Of a stretch of DNA of 64,000 nucleotides, positions 27,574-35,870 are shown in pieces. The notes under the pieces are model-generated. The model was not told the origin of the DNA. It did no database searches and worked only from the letters and a program-made list of their open reading frames with translations. Every line of letters starts with the position of its first letter. Positions within the stretch are counted from its first letter, which is position 1. A program made the position numbers and the translations under genes. The stretch is taken from assembly GCF_019218265.1 (NCBI RefSeq), contig NZ_JAHUZE010000004.1, positions 164,001-228,000 on the forward strand, given 5' to 3'. The DNA comes from Maritimibacter dapengensis (GTDB lineage: Bacteria; Pseudomonadota; Alphaproteobacteria; Rhodobacterales; Rhodobacteraceae).

Positions 27574-28536
27574 ATGAATATCCAAGGCACAAAAGCCCCC
27601 CTGACACTTATCCTCGCCGCGCCGCGCGGGTTCTGCGCCGGCGTCGACCGCGCCATCAAGATCGTCGAAATGGCGATCGAGAAATGGGGCGCGCCGATCT
27701 ATGTCCGGCACGAGATCGTTCACAACAAATTCGTCGTCGACTCCCTGCGCGAACAGGGCGCGGTCTTTGTCGAAGAACTCGAGGAATGTCCCGACGACCG
27801 CCCTGTGATCTTCTCTGCGCATGGCGTGCCCAAAGCGGTCCCCGCCGCCGCCGCGAAACGCGAAATGATCTACGTGGATGCGACATGTCCGTTGGTGTCC
27901 AAAGTGCATATCGAGGCCGAGCGGCATCACCGCAACGGGCTCCAGATGGTGATGATCGGCCACGAAGGTCACCCCGAAACTATCGGCACGATGGGTCAAC
28001 TGCCCGAAGGCGAGGTGTTGCTCGTTGAAACCGTCGAGGACGTGGGCAAGATCACGCCCCGCGATCCCGAGAACCTGGCATTCATCACCCAGACCACCCT
28101 GTCGGTCGACGACACGATCGATATCGTCGCAGCGCTGAAGGACCGGTTCCCGGCGATCATCGGCCCGCACAAGGAAGACATCTGCTATGCCACGACCAAC
28201 CGTCAGGAAGCGGTCAAGGCAATCGCGCCCAAGGTCGAGGCATTGCTGGTGATCGGTGCGCCCAACAGCTCCAACTCGCGCCGATTGGTCGAGGTCGGCG
28301 CATCCTCGGGCTGCGACTACAGCCAACTCGTGGGGCGCGCCGCCGAGATCGACTGGCGCGCGCTTGATGGCGCTCGGGCAGTCGGCATCACGGCCGGAGC
28401 ATCGGCGCCCGAGGTGTTGATCGAAGAGGTGATCCAGGCCTTCAAGGACCGCTACGACGTAACCGTCGAAATGGTCGAGACCGCGACCGAAGACGTCGAA
28501 TTCAAAGTGCCGCGCGTCCTGCGCGAACCGGCCTGA
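27574..28536 (+). CDS. ispH: 4-hydroxy-3-methylbut-2-enyl diphosphate reductase
   Basis: A 320-residue [4Fe-4S] enzyme, the last step of the MEP isoprenoid pathway, giving IPP and DMAPP. Cluster cysteines lie in [22 protein letters not shown] and a later [11 protein letters not shown]. Other signatures are [16 protein letters not shown] and the QTTLSVDD segment. It starts 90 nt after the second TetR gene. ispH close to rnhA is a usual order in the Rhodobacteraceae. Confidence 0.96.
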   Translation: MNIQGTKAPLTLILAAPRGFCAGVDRAIKIVEMAIEKWGAPIYVRHEIVHNKFVVDSLREQGAVFVEELEECPDDRPVIFSAHGVPKAVPAAAAKREMIYVDATCPLVSKVHIEAERHHRNGLQMVMIGHEGHPETIGTMGQLPEGEVLLVETVEDVGKITPRDPENLAFITQTTLSVDDTIDIVAALKDRFPAIIGPHKEDICYATTNRQEAVKAIAPKVEALLVIGAPNSSNSRRLVEVGASSGCDYSQLVGRAAEIDWRALDGARAVGITAGASAPEVLIEEVIQAFKDRYDVTVEMVETATEDVEFKVPRVLREPA

Positions 28537-28576
28537 CGATGGTCCTGTGCCTCGGAGGCGGGGCCGGATAGCCGAC

Positions 28577-29164
28577 ATGAGTGTCGATGCCGAAACCCTC
28601 GCGGTTTATGACGCGCGAAGCGCCGAATATGCGTGCATGGTCAGCGCATGGGACGCTCCCGGCCTGGACAGATTCATCGCATCTCTCCCGCAAGACGCTC
28701 ACGTCCTCGATCTAGGCTGCGGCCCGGGTCTGGACGCGCGGCGGATGATGGAAGAAGGCGTCAGCGTCGACGCGGTCGATGCCAGCACTGCGATGGTGGC
28801 AGCGGCCCGCGAGATCGGTGTCCCGGCCCGGCGGGCGCCGTTCGACGACGTCGACGGCACCGACATCTACGACGGCATCTGGGCGAATTTTTCGCTCCTG
28901 CACGCCCACCGCGCCGATTTCCCGCGCCATCTCGCTTCACTGTGCGCTGCACTGAAGACCGGCGGGCTCTTGCATCTCGGGATGAAACTGGGCGAAGGGG
29001 AAAGCCGCGATGCCCTCGGGCGCTTCTATACCTACTACGGCGAGGACGAACTTTTGACATATCTGACAGATGCCGGATTGACCGTGCTGCACCAGGTCAG
29101 AGGGCAGGGCAAAGGTTTGTCGGGCGAAGCCTCGTCTTGGCTGTGGGTTCAGGCCCGTGGTTGA
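28577..29164 (+). CDS. Class I SAM-dependent methyltransferase
   Basis: A 195-residue protein with the Rossmann SAM motifs [15 protein letters not shown] (motif I), [16 protein letters not shown] (motif II) and [10 protein letters not shown] (motif III/post I). A late [18 protein letters not shown] segment resembles small-molecule methyltransferases of the UbiE/Tam type. It lies between ispH and rnhA in the same direction, 40 nt behind ispH, and overlaps rnhA by 8 nt. Substrate unknown. Confidence 0.85.
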   Translation: MSVDAETLAVYDARSAEYACMVSAWDAPGLDRFIASLPQDAHVLDLGCGPGLDARRMMEEGVSVDAVDASTAMVAAAREIGVPARRAPFDDVDGTDIYDGIWANFSLLHAHRADFPRHLASLCAALKTGGLLHLGMKLGEGESRDALGRFYTYYGEDELLTYLTDAGLTVLHQVRGQGKGLSGEASSWLWVQARG

Positions 29165-29606
29165 TCTCGTCGCTCATACCGATGGGGCCTGCTCCGGCAA
29201 TCCCGGCCCCGGCGGCTGGGGTGTGCTGCTTCAGGCCAAGGACGGCGACCGTGTCGTGAAGGAACGCGAATTATCCGGCGGCGAAGCGGACACGACCAAC
29301 AACCGCATGGAACTCATGGCCGCGATCAAGGCGCTCGAAACCCTCGAGCGCCCCTCGACCCTGACCATCGTCACCGATTCCGCTTACGTTAAAAACGGTG
29401 TGACGGGCTGGATTCACGGCTGGAAGCGCAATGGGTGGAAGACGTCCAACAAGAAGCCGGTGAAGAACGTCGAACTCTGGCAACGACTCGATGAAGCCGC
29501 CCGCCGTCACGAAGTGACGTGGAAATGGATCAAGGGGCACGCTGGCCACGCCGAAAACGAGAAGGCCGACGAGCTCGCCCGCGAAGGAATGGCCCCCTTC
29601 AAATAG
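29157..29606 (+). CDS. rnhA: Ribonuclease HI
   Basis: A 149-residue enzyme that removes RNA from RNA-DNA hybrids. It starts with GTG inside the methyltransferase gene. The acidic active-site residues are in [17 protein letters not shown] (Asp8), [10 protein letters not shown] (Glu), [10 protein letters not shown] (Asp) and [11 protein letters not shown] (Asp), with the catalytic-loop His in KGHAGHAEN. The basic handle [16 protein letters not shown] is present. The order ispH, methyltransferase, rnhA suggests one transcript. Confidence 0.95.
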   Translation: MVDLVAHTDGACSGNPGPGGWGVLLQAKDGDRVVKERELSGGEADTTNNRMELMAAIKALETLERPSTLTIVTDSAYVKNGVTGWIHGWKRNGWKTSNKKPVKNVELWQRLDEAARRHEVTWKWIKGHAGHAENEKADELAREGMAPFK

Positions 29607-29638
29607 AACCGCGCGGCAATGTCGCGCGGCCCTTTCCA

Positions 29639-29690
29639 TTCATCGTGCCGAAAATATGCCCGCCGGAGGCGTCGGCCGTCAGGCCGATTT
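29639..29690. repeat. TATTT-type intergenic element, inverted copy E
   Basis: On the minus strand this region reads a GC-rich inverted repeat (CGGCCTGACGGCCG), then CATATTTTCGGCACGATGAA. The TATTT followed by ATGAA matches the tail of the elements at 6699-6745 and 12241-12290. It overlaps the end of the glutathione transferase gene. Confidence 0.4.
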
Positions 29691-30680
29691 CGCTTCGGGG
29701 AACTGGGTGTCGCGACCATGCGGCTGGGTCCAGTCGATATCCGGCCCGATCGGGATGATCCTGTACGGATTAACGCTCTCGTGACTGTAGTGGTAGTGAC
29801 GGTGATAATGATCCGGTTGGTCGGTCTCGGCCACACCCGGCCACTGATAAAGCTCCCGCGCATAGGCCCACAGGTTCGGCATGTCGACAAGCCGGTTGCG
29901 GTTACATTTGAAATGCCCGTGATAGACGAGGTCGAACCTGAGAAGCGTGGTCAGAAGCCGCCAATCCGCTTCCGTCACCTGGTCCCCCGCCAGATAGCGT
30001 TGACGCGACAGCCGATCCTCGAGCCAGTCGAGCGAATCGAACAGGTCGGTCACAGCCGCGTCATAGGCCTCCTGACTGGTGGCGAAGCCCGACTTGTAGA
30101 CCCCATTGTTCACCGTGTCGTAGACCCGCTTGTTCACCGTATCTATCACGCCGCGCAGGGCTTCGGGATAGAAATCCTGCCGGTCGCCCGTGATCTCGTC
30201 GAAGGCCGAATTGAACATCCGGATGATCTCGGCCGATTCGTTCGACACGATGGTGTTGCGCTCCGTGTCCCACAGGATCGGCACGGTCACACGGCCCGAG
30301 ATTTTCGGATCGGCCTCGGTATAGACCTCACGCAGAAACGTCTTGCCCATCAACGTGTCACCGGTCGCGCCCGGGAAATCGTCGTCGAAGGTCCAGCCAT
30401 CGTCCAGCATGTCGGGATGCACGACCGAGACGCCGATGTGATCCTCCAACCCCTTGAGGCTACGGAAAATCAATGTCCTGTGCGCCCATGGGCAGGCATA
30501 GGAGACGTAGAGGTGATAGCGCCCGCTCTCCGCGGGAAAACCGCCTTCACCGGTCGGACCGGGGGCGCCGTCTGGCGTGACCCAGTTGCGAAACTTGGTT
30601 TCCGACCGCTTGAAATCGCCGCCCTTTGAAAGCGAAGCGAGCGACGCCTTCTTCCATTCGCCTTTGTCGAGATGACCCAT
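29679..30680 (-). CDS. ECM4-type glutathione S-transferase (S-glutathionyl hydroquinone reductase)
   Basis: A 333-residue protein of the YqjG/ECM4 branch. The active-site motif is YVSYACPWAHRTLIF, with the cysteine of the CPWA box that attacks glutathionyl-hydroquinones. An NNGVYKSGFATSQEAYD segment and a C-terminal helical domain with RYLAGDQVTEADWRLLTTL also fit the family. It reduces glutathionyl-quinone conjugates in the cytoplasm. It begins with AAAGGAGAACACG ATG and is monocistronic. Confidence 0.92.
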   Translation of the reverse strand: MGHLDKGEWKKASLASLSKGGDFKRSETKFRNWVTPDGAPGPTGEGGFPAESGRYHLYVSYACPWAHRTLIFRSLKGLEDHIGVSVVHPDMLDDGWTFDDDFPGATGDTLMGKTFLREVYTEADPKISGRVTVPILWDTERNTIVSNESAEIIRMFNSAFDEITGDRQDFYPEALRGVIDTVNKRVYDTVNNGVYKSGFATSQEAYDAAVTDLFDSLDWLEDRLSRQRYLAGDQVTEADWRLLTTLLRFDLVYHGHFKCNRNRLVDMPNLWAYARELYQWPGVAETDQPDHYHRHYHYSHESVNPYRIIPIGPDIDWTQPHGRDTQFPEAKSA

Positions 30681-30983
30681 CGTGTTCTCCTTTCGCTATC
30701 GTTTTAGACCAACGTATCGGCGCGCAATACGGTTTCGTTGGCGCAAGTCTCGTGCGCGGGTGCACAATTTGCGCTTACCCCGGACGCAACCGTGCACCTC
30801 GCCCCATTGTCCCTCGTCGGGCTGTGCGGTATGGAAACCTCAGACGATGCCCCGAAAGGGGCCGGAGAGGCTGATCGCTGACGGATCGACCCATATCGGG
30901 GATCAACGGGCGGTGTCGTCGGGAATGTCCGGGGCTCCCGGACGGCTCGCACCTCTTCGCGCCCGAAGACAAGGACCGAGCCG
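30681..30983. other. Leader/intergenic region before the cobalamin operon, no gene seen
   Basis: 303 bp without a credible gene. An imperfect hairpin at 30759-30798 has GGTGCAC and GTGCACC arms. A second stem, CCCCGAAAGGGG, lies near 30851, and a third, TCCGGGGCTCCCGGA, near 30930. A convincing B12 box or CCCCGCAACTGT segment was not found, so I do not call a cobalamin riboswitch although its position would suit one. The left end must also hold the promoter of the minus-strand glutathione transferase gene. Confidence 0.4.
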
Positions 30984-31217
30984 ATGAAAAAGCTCCTCAC
31001 CTTCCTCCTCATGCTCTCGCCCTCGGCGGCGTATTCCCATGTCGGCCATCTCGGCGATGTCGCAGGCCACGACCATTGGGTCGCTGGCGTCGCCATCGGA
31101 ACCGCCATCGGCGTGGCAATCTGGGGGGTGCTCGCGGGCAAAAAGGATCAGGAGGCTTCGGACGGAGCCGATGATGAGCCGAGCGCGGACCCGGACTCAG
31201 AACCACAGGACGCCTGA
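30984..31217 (+). CDS. Small membrane protein ahead of cobalamin genes (DUF6732-like)
   Basis: A 77-residue protein: signal-like start MKKLLTFLLMLSPSAAYS, then HVGHLGDVAGHDHWV with four histidines, one membrane span (VAIGTAIGVAIWGVLAG), and an acidic tail. The His cluster just after the likely signal cleavage site could bind a metal such as cobalt. It is followed 1 nt later by the CbiX gene, so it is probably the first gene of the cob operon. I suspect the DUF6732 family, but this is from pattern only. Confidence 0.65.
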   Translation: MKKLLTFLLMLSPSAAYSHVGHLGDVAGHDHWVAGVAIGTAIGVAIWGVLAGKKDQEASDGADDEPSADPDSEPQDA

Positions 31218-31218
31218 C

Positions 31219-32415
31219 ATGTCGAAAATCGGAGTTATGATCTGCGGCCACGGCTCACGCAGCCAGGCTGCCGTGGACGAGTTCAAGGTCTTGGCCGAAA
31301 AGCTGCCTGCCTTCTTCCCCGACGATTGGATGGTGGACTACGGCTATCTCGAATTCGCCAACCCTGTGATCCGCGTTGGGCTCGACAACCTGCGGGATGC
31401 GGGCTGCGACAAGATCCTCGCGGTGCCGGGAATGCTCTTTGCCGCGATGCATTCCAAGAACGACATTCCCACGGTGCTCAACACCTATGGGCGCGAGAAC
31501 GGCATCGAAGTCTCTTACGGGCGCGAACTCGGGGTAGACCCGAAAATGGTCGCCGCTGCCGGAGATCGCATCCGCACGGCCATCGAAACAGCGAACACCG
31601 AACATGGCTCCGTCGCGCTTGAAGACACCTGCCTTGTCGTCATCGGGCGTGGCGCCTCGGACCCCGATGCCAACGGCAACGTCGCAAAAATCGCGCGGCT
31701 CTTGCAGGAGGGGATGGGCTTCGGCTGGCTCGAAGTCGGTTATTCCGGTGTGACCTTCCCGCTGGTCGAACCGGCGCTGCAACATGCCGCGAAGCTGGGA
31801 TACAAACGAATCGTCGTTTTCCCCTACTTCCTGTTCACCGGCATCCTGATCGACCGGATCTATGGTTTCACCGACCGCGTGGCCGAGGCGCATCCGGAGA
31901 TCCAGTTCGTCAAGGCGGGCTACCTGAACGATCACCCCAAGGTGCTCGAAACCTTCGCCGAACGGGTGACCGAACAATTGGGCGACGTGCCGCCCCCGAA
32001 CTGCGGCACCTGCCCCTACCGCGAACAGGTCCTCTCCATCTCGGACGGCCACGTTCACATCCACGCCGAAGACCGCGCCGGTCACCCGGCCTTCTCGGAC
32101 GTGCCACCACCGACCTGCGTGATGTGCAAATACCGTGTCGAAGTGCTTGGCTTCGAGGCCGAAGTGGGCGCGGTGCAGGAAAGCCACCACCACCACGTCG
32201 AAGGGCAGGGCGCCTCCGCTCCCGGCTCGAATGTCGAAGACTGCAATTTCTGCACGACGTTCTGCACCGGCGAATGCCGCCTGCACATGGCCGACCACCA
32301 CCATCATCACCACCACGATCATGACCACGACCACGATCACGACCATCATCACCACCACGCCGAATATCCCCACGCCAAGCACCCGCACGGCCCAGAATCG
32401 GCCCGGAGCAAATGA
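31219..32415 (+). CDS. cbiX: CbiX-type sirohydrochlorin chelatase with Cys clusters and His-rich tail
   Basis: A 398-residue protein of the CbiX class. The chelatase part has GVMICGHGSRSQAAVDEF at the N-terminus with the metal-binding HGS motif. A second half ends near YGFTDRVAEAHPEIQ. Then follow NCGTCPYREQ, TCVMCKYRVE and DCNFCTTFCTGEC cysteine motifs, able to hold Fe-S clusters. Last comes a long His/Asp run starting near residue 355 (HHHHHHH then repeated DH). CbiX inserts cobalt into sirohydrochlorin early in corrin synthesis; long CbiX forms are known to carry Fe-S centres and His tails. It overlaps the next gene by 4 nt. Confidence 0.9.
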   Translation: MSKIGVMICGHGSRSQAAVDEFKVLAEKLPAFFPDDWMVDYGYLEFANPVIRVGLDNLRDAGCDKILAVPGMLFAAMHSKNDIPTVLNTYGRENGIEVSYGRELGVDPKMVAAAGDRIRTAIETANTEHGSVALEDTCLVVIGRGASDPDANGNVAKIARLLQEGMGFGWLEVGYSGVTFPLVEPALQHAAKLGYKRIVVFPYFLFTGILIDRIYGFTDRVAEAHPEIQFVKAGYLNDHPKVLETFAERVTEQLGDVPPPNCGTCPYREQVLSISDGHVHIHAEDRAGHPAFSDVPPPTCVMCKYRVEVLGFEAEVGAVQESHHHHVEGQGASAPGSNVEDCNFCTTFCTGECRLHMADHHHHHHHDHDHDHDHDHHHHHAEYPHAKHPHGPESARSK

Positions 32416-33338
32416 CGCTCTTCGATACCCACGTGGTCGTCGACTGGTCCGCGCGCTCACGCCCAAGTCCGGCACGACGCACGAAGGACGCGATCTTCTT
32501 CGCCGTCGTGCAGGACGGTGTCGCAGAATATCCCACCTACTGCCGCACGCGGCATGAAGCCCGCTCTCTCTTGCGCGATCTGGTGATCTCGGAAACCTCC
32601 GCCGGGCGACGCGCTCTCATCGGGTTCGATTTCCCTTTCGGCTACCCGGCAGGTGTGGCCGAACGCATCACCGGCCAGCCAAGCGCGCTTTCGCTTCTCG
32701 AATGGTTCGAGGACCAGGTCGAGGATGACGAGGGCAACCGCTCGAACCGCTATGTCGTGGCCGAACGGATCAACCGCCTCTACGATGGCATCGGCCCGTT
32801 CTGGGGGCGTCCCGCTTCGTGGAACCATCCGGACATCCCGACCCGCGCCAAAGCGCGGCATGGGGGAGACCACCCGCCGGAACGCCGCCTTGCCGACAAT
32901 CGCGCCAAGGGCGCCAAGACGGTCTGGCAACTCGCCTATGCGGGGTCGGTCGGCTCTCAGGTCGTCGTCGGTCTGCCCACCCTCATGGCACTTCGCAACG
33001 ATCCCGATCTGTCCGGCGCAGTCGCGATATGGCCCTTCGACACCGGTCTCGACCGGGGCGACGCACCTTGCATTCTGGCGGAAATCTACCCCTCGCTCCT
33101 GCAAAAACAGGCGCACGCGTCCAAGGGCGACGATGTGCTGGACGCGGCGCAGGTGCTCTGCTCGGCGCGCGCATTCGCGGAACTCGACCGCACGGGAAGC
33201 CTCGCACCGCTGTTTGCTGGCGCACCGGACCTCACCGATGAGGACCGCGCCACCATCATTCGCGAAGAAGCGTGGATCCTCGGTCTCGGCCATGAAACAG
33301 CCCTGATCGACGCCTGCTCAAGGAGCCTTGCAGCATGA
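32412..33338 (+). CDS. DUF429-like (RNase H fold) protein in the cobalamin operon
   Basis: A 308-residue protein I do not recognise as a corrin enzyme. The layout resembles the RNase H-like DUF429 family: THVVVDWSARSR with Asp11, ALIGFDFPFGYP with Asp73, AEIYPSLL with Glu224, and GDDVLDAAQVLCSAR with Asp241 and Asp244. These acidic residues could form a metal site. It overlaps cbiX and cobH by 4 nt each, so it is translated together with them. No nucleic-acid role is obvious in a vitamin pathway; it may act on another substrate or regulate the operon. Confidence 0.75.
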   Translation: MTLFDTHVVVDWSARSRPSPARRTKDAIFFAVVQDGVAEYPTYCRTRHEARSLLRDLVISETSAGRRALIGFDFPFGYPAGVAERITGQPSALSLLEWFEDQVEDDEGNRSNRYVVAERINRLYDGIGPFWGRPASWNHPDIPTRAKARHGGDHPPERRLADNRAKGAKTVWQLAYAGSVGSQVVVGLPTLMALRNDPDLSGAVAIWPFDTGLDRGDAPCILAEIYPSLLQKQAHASKGDDVLDAAQVLCSARAFAELDRTGSLAPLFAGAPDLTDEDRATIIREEAWILGLGHETALIDACSRSLAA

Positions 33339-33973
33339 GACCATACGAACGCGACCCCGCCGCGATCTACGCGCAAAGCTTCGCGATCGTCGAGAAAGAG
33401 GCTCGGCTCGACCGCTTCGCCCCCGGCATGGCCCAGCTCGCGACCCGCGTGATCCACGCCTGCGGGATGGTCGAAGTCGCGGACCGCCTCGCCTATTCCT
33501 CCAATGCCTTCGAAGCCGGACAAAACGCGCTCGCCAACGGCGCGCCAGTCCTCTGCGATTGCGAAATGGTCGGGGCGGGCATCATCCGCCGCTACCTGCC
33601 ACGCGGAAACGACGTGATCGTGACGTTGAATGACGAGAGCGTTCGCGCCCGCGCGAAAGAGATCGGCAACACCCGCTCCGCCGCCGCCGTGGAATTGTGG
33701 GAACCGCACCTCAAGGGCGCGGTGGTCGCCATCGGCAATGCCCCCACCGCGCTCTTCCACCTTCTCGAACTGCTCGACGCGGGCGCGCCAAAGCCAGCCG
33801 TGATCCTCGGATTCCCGGTCGGCTTCGTCGGTGCGGCCGAGTCCAAGGCCGAGCTTGTCAACAATCCGCGCGGCTGCGACTTCGTCGCGCTTCGCGGTCG
33901 GCGTGGCGGATCGGCCATCGCCTCCGCCGCCGTCAACGCGCTCGCCGCCGGCCTACCGGAGATCACCCAATGA
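33335..33973 (+). CDS. cobH: Precorrin-8X methylmutase
   Basis: A 212-residue enzyme that moves a methyl group from C-11 to C-12 to give hydrogenobyrinic acid. Visible motifs are RVIHACGMVEVADRLAYS with the catalytic histidine, APVLCDCEMVGAGI and ILGFPVGFVGAAESK, all typical of CobH/CbiC. Length fits. Start overlaps the DUF429-like stop; the gene ends in overlap with cobL. Confidence 0.95.
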   Translation: MRPYERDPAAIYAQSFAIVEKEARLDRFAPGMAQLATRVIHACGMVEVADRLAYSSNAFEAGQNALANGAPVLCDCEMVGAGIIRRYLPRGNDVIVTLNDESVRARAKEIGNTRSAAAVELWEPHLKGAVVAIGNAPTALFHLLELLDAGAPKPAVILGFPVGFVGAAESKAELVNNPRGCDFVALRGRRGGSAIASAAVNALAAGLPEITQ

Positions 33974-35172
33974 CGCAAAGCTGGCTTCACATCGTCGGCA
34001 TCGGCGAAGACGGGCTGGACGGCCTCACACCGGCTGCCCGCGCCGTGGTCGAGGCTGCCGAAATCATCATCGGTGGTGATCGCCACCATACGCTGTCGGA
34101 TGCAATCACTGCCGAGCGCCTGTCCTGGCCCTCGCCATTCGACGCTCTGATCGACCAGCTTCTCTCGCTCAAGGGCAAGCGCGTCGTCGTGCTTGCCACC
34201 GGCGATCCGCTCTGGTTCTCGGTCGGCGCTCGTATTGGTCGTGCCATCCCACCCGGCGAGATTACCTATCACCCGCAACTGTCGGCCTTCCAACTCGCCT
34301 CGGCCCGCATGGGGTGGTCCATGGCCGATCTTGAAACGCTAACTGTGCATGGCCGCCCGGTCGAGCAGATGATCGCGTTCATCCAACCCGACGCGCGTCT
34401 CCTGATCCTGACCACCGGCTCCGAGACGCCGGGTCAGATCGCCCGCTTCCTGACAGAACGCGGCTTCGGGAAGTCTCCGATGACTGTGCTCGCCAGCATG
34501 GGCGGCGCTGACGAAACGCGGTTCGACGCACTGGCCGAGGACTGGAACCACGACGTTCCGCCCTTCAACACGCTCGCCGTGGAATGCATCGCCGCCCCGG
34601 ATGCCGCACTCATGCCTCGTGTTCCCGGACTTGACGACACTCTGTTCCAATCCGACGGCACGATCACCAAGCGCGAAGTGCGCGCGATCACCGTGGCCAA
34701 ACTCATGCCCATGCGCGGTGCGCTCCTGTGGGACATCGGCTGCGGCTCCGGTTCCGTCGCGATTGAATGGATGCGCGCGGCCCGCTACGCCCGCGCCATC
34801 GGGATCGAGCCACGCGCCGACCGACGCGCCATGGCCGCCGCGAACGCGCAGGCGCTGGGCGCGCCCCGTCTCGAACTGATCGAAGGCGAAGCCCCCGCGG
34901 TGCTTTCCGACCTCGAACGCCCCGACGCGATCTTCGTCGGCGGCGGCCTGAGTGAAGAGGTTTTCCGCACGGCGTGGGACGCACTCCGCCCGCTCGGGCG
35001 TTTCGTCGCGAACGCCGTGACACTCGAGAGCGAGAGCCTGCTCAACGATCTGCATTCCCGGCACGGCGGCGAATTGACCCGCATCGCCGTCGACCGCGCT
35101 GAACCACTGGGTTCCATGCGCGGCTGGCGACCGGCCATGTCGGTCACGCAATGGAGCCTCGTGAAACGATGA
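33970..35172 (+). CDS. cobL: Precorrin-6Y C5,15-methyltransferase (decarboxylating)
   Basis: A 400-residue fusion of the CbiE and CbiT activities. The N-terminal CbiE part starts LHIVGIGEDGLDGLTPAAR and contains VLATGDPLWFSVG. The C-terminal CbiT part has the SAM motif LLWDIGCGSGSVAIEWM and DAIFVGGGLSEEVF. It methylates C-5 and C-15 and removes the acetate carboxyl at C-12. The ATG at 33970 lies in the cobH stop (ATGA); longer frames upstream are out of homology. It overlaps cobI by 4 nt. Confidence 0.95.
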   Translation: MTQSWLHIVGIGEDGLDGLTPAARAVVEAAEIIIGGDRHHTLSDAITAERLSWPSPFDALIDQLLSLKGKRVVVLATGDPLWFSVGARIGRAIPPGEITYHPQLSAFQLASARMGWSMADLETLTVHGRPVEQMIAFIQPDARLLILTTGSETPGQIARFLTERGFGKSPMTVLASMGGADETRFDALAEDWNHDVPPFNTLAVECIAAPDAALMPRVPGLDDTLFQSDGTITKREVRAITVAKLMPMRGALLWDIGCGSGSVAIEWMRAARYARAIGIEPRADRRAMAAANAQALGAPRLELIEGEAPAVLSDLERPDAIFVGGGLSEEVFRTAWDALRPLGRFVANAVTLESESLLNDLHSRHGGELTRIAVDRAEPLGSMRGWRPAMSVTQWSLVKR

Positions 35173-35870
35173 CCGGCAAACTCATCGGAGTTGGCCTCGG
35201 GCCGGGCGACCCCGACCTGATGACGCTGAAAGCTGCCCGCGCCATCGGCACAGCGTCGGTCATCGCGTATCCCGCGCTTCCCGGCACCGAAAGCTTCGCG
35301 CGCCGCATCGCCGCCGACCTCATCGCGCCGGGCGTGCATGAAATCGTCATCGAAGTGCCCATGACGAAGCACCGCGAACCTGCTCAGGCGGCCTACGATC
35401 TTGGGGCCGAGCGCATTGCCGAAGCACTGGACACCGGACAGGACGTCGCGGTCCTCTGCGAAGGCGACCCATTCTTTTACGGCTCCTTCATGTATCTATT
35501 TGCCCGCCTCGCCGATCGCTACGATTGCGACGTGATCCCGGGCATCACATCTGTCTCCGCCGCCTCTGCCGCTCTGGGCCAACCTCTCGTCGCCCGCAAC
35601 GACACGCTCGCGGTTCTCGCAGGTCCCATGGACTCCGACGAACTGGCCAAACGGATCGAAGCGGCGCAGGCCGTAGCGATCCTCAAAGTGGGTCGCCACG
35701 CGGGCCGCATCCGCGACGTGCTCACCGCACTCGGGCTCGTAGATCAGGCCCGCTACATCGAGCGCGCCACGCTTGCCGAGCAGCGCATCCTGCCGCTCGC
35801 GGACGCTCCCGATCCCGCCCCCTATTTCTCCATGATCCTCGTCGCGAAAGGTTCCGATCCATGGCTGTGA
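35169..35870 (+). CDS. cobI: Precorrin-2 C20-methyltransferase
   Basis: A 233-residue tetrapyrrole methylase. The start KLIGVGLGPGDPDLMTLKA is the typical GxGxGPGDPxLLT motif, followed by VLCEGDPFFYGSFMY and IPGITSVSAASAALGQPL. It transfers a methyl group from SAM to C-20 of precorrin-2, giving precorrin-3A, which commits the molecule to corrin synthesis. It starts in the cobL stop codon and overlaps the cbiG-cobJ gene by 10 nt. Confidence 0.95.
   Translation: MTGKLIGVGLGPGDPDLMTLKAARAIGTASVIAYPALPGTESFARRIAADLIAPGVHEIVIEVPMTKHREPAQAAYDLGAERIAEALDTGQDVAVLCEGDPFFYGSFMYLFARLADRYDCDVIPGITSVSAASAALGQPLVARNDTLAVLAGPMDSDELAKRIEAAQAVAILKVGRHAGRIRDVLTALGLVDQARYIERATLAEQRILPLADAPDPAPYFSMILVAKGSDPWL

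Noticed and set aside
30681-30983. Cobalamin riboswitch
   Set aside because: The position suits one and some stems are present, but neither the B12 box nor the conserved CCCCGCAACTGT segment could be found by eye. Listed as an unexplained leader instead.
31255-32475. 406-codon antisense frame over cbiX with long Val runs
   Set aside because: The Val runs are only the reverse of the His/Asp codons of the CbiX tail.
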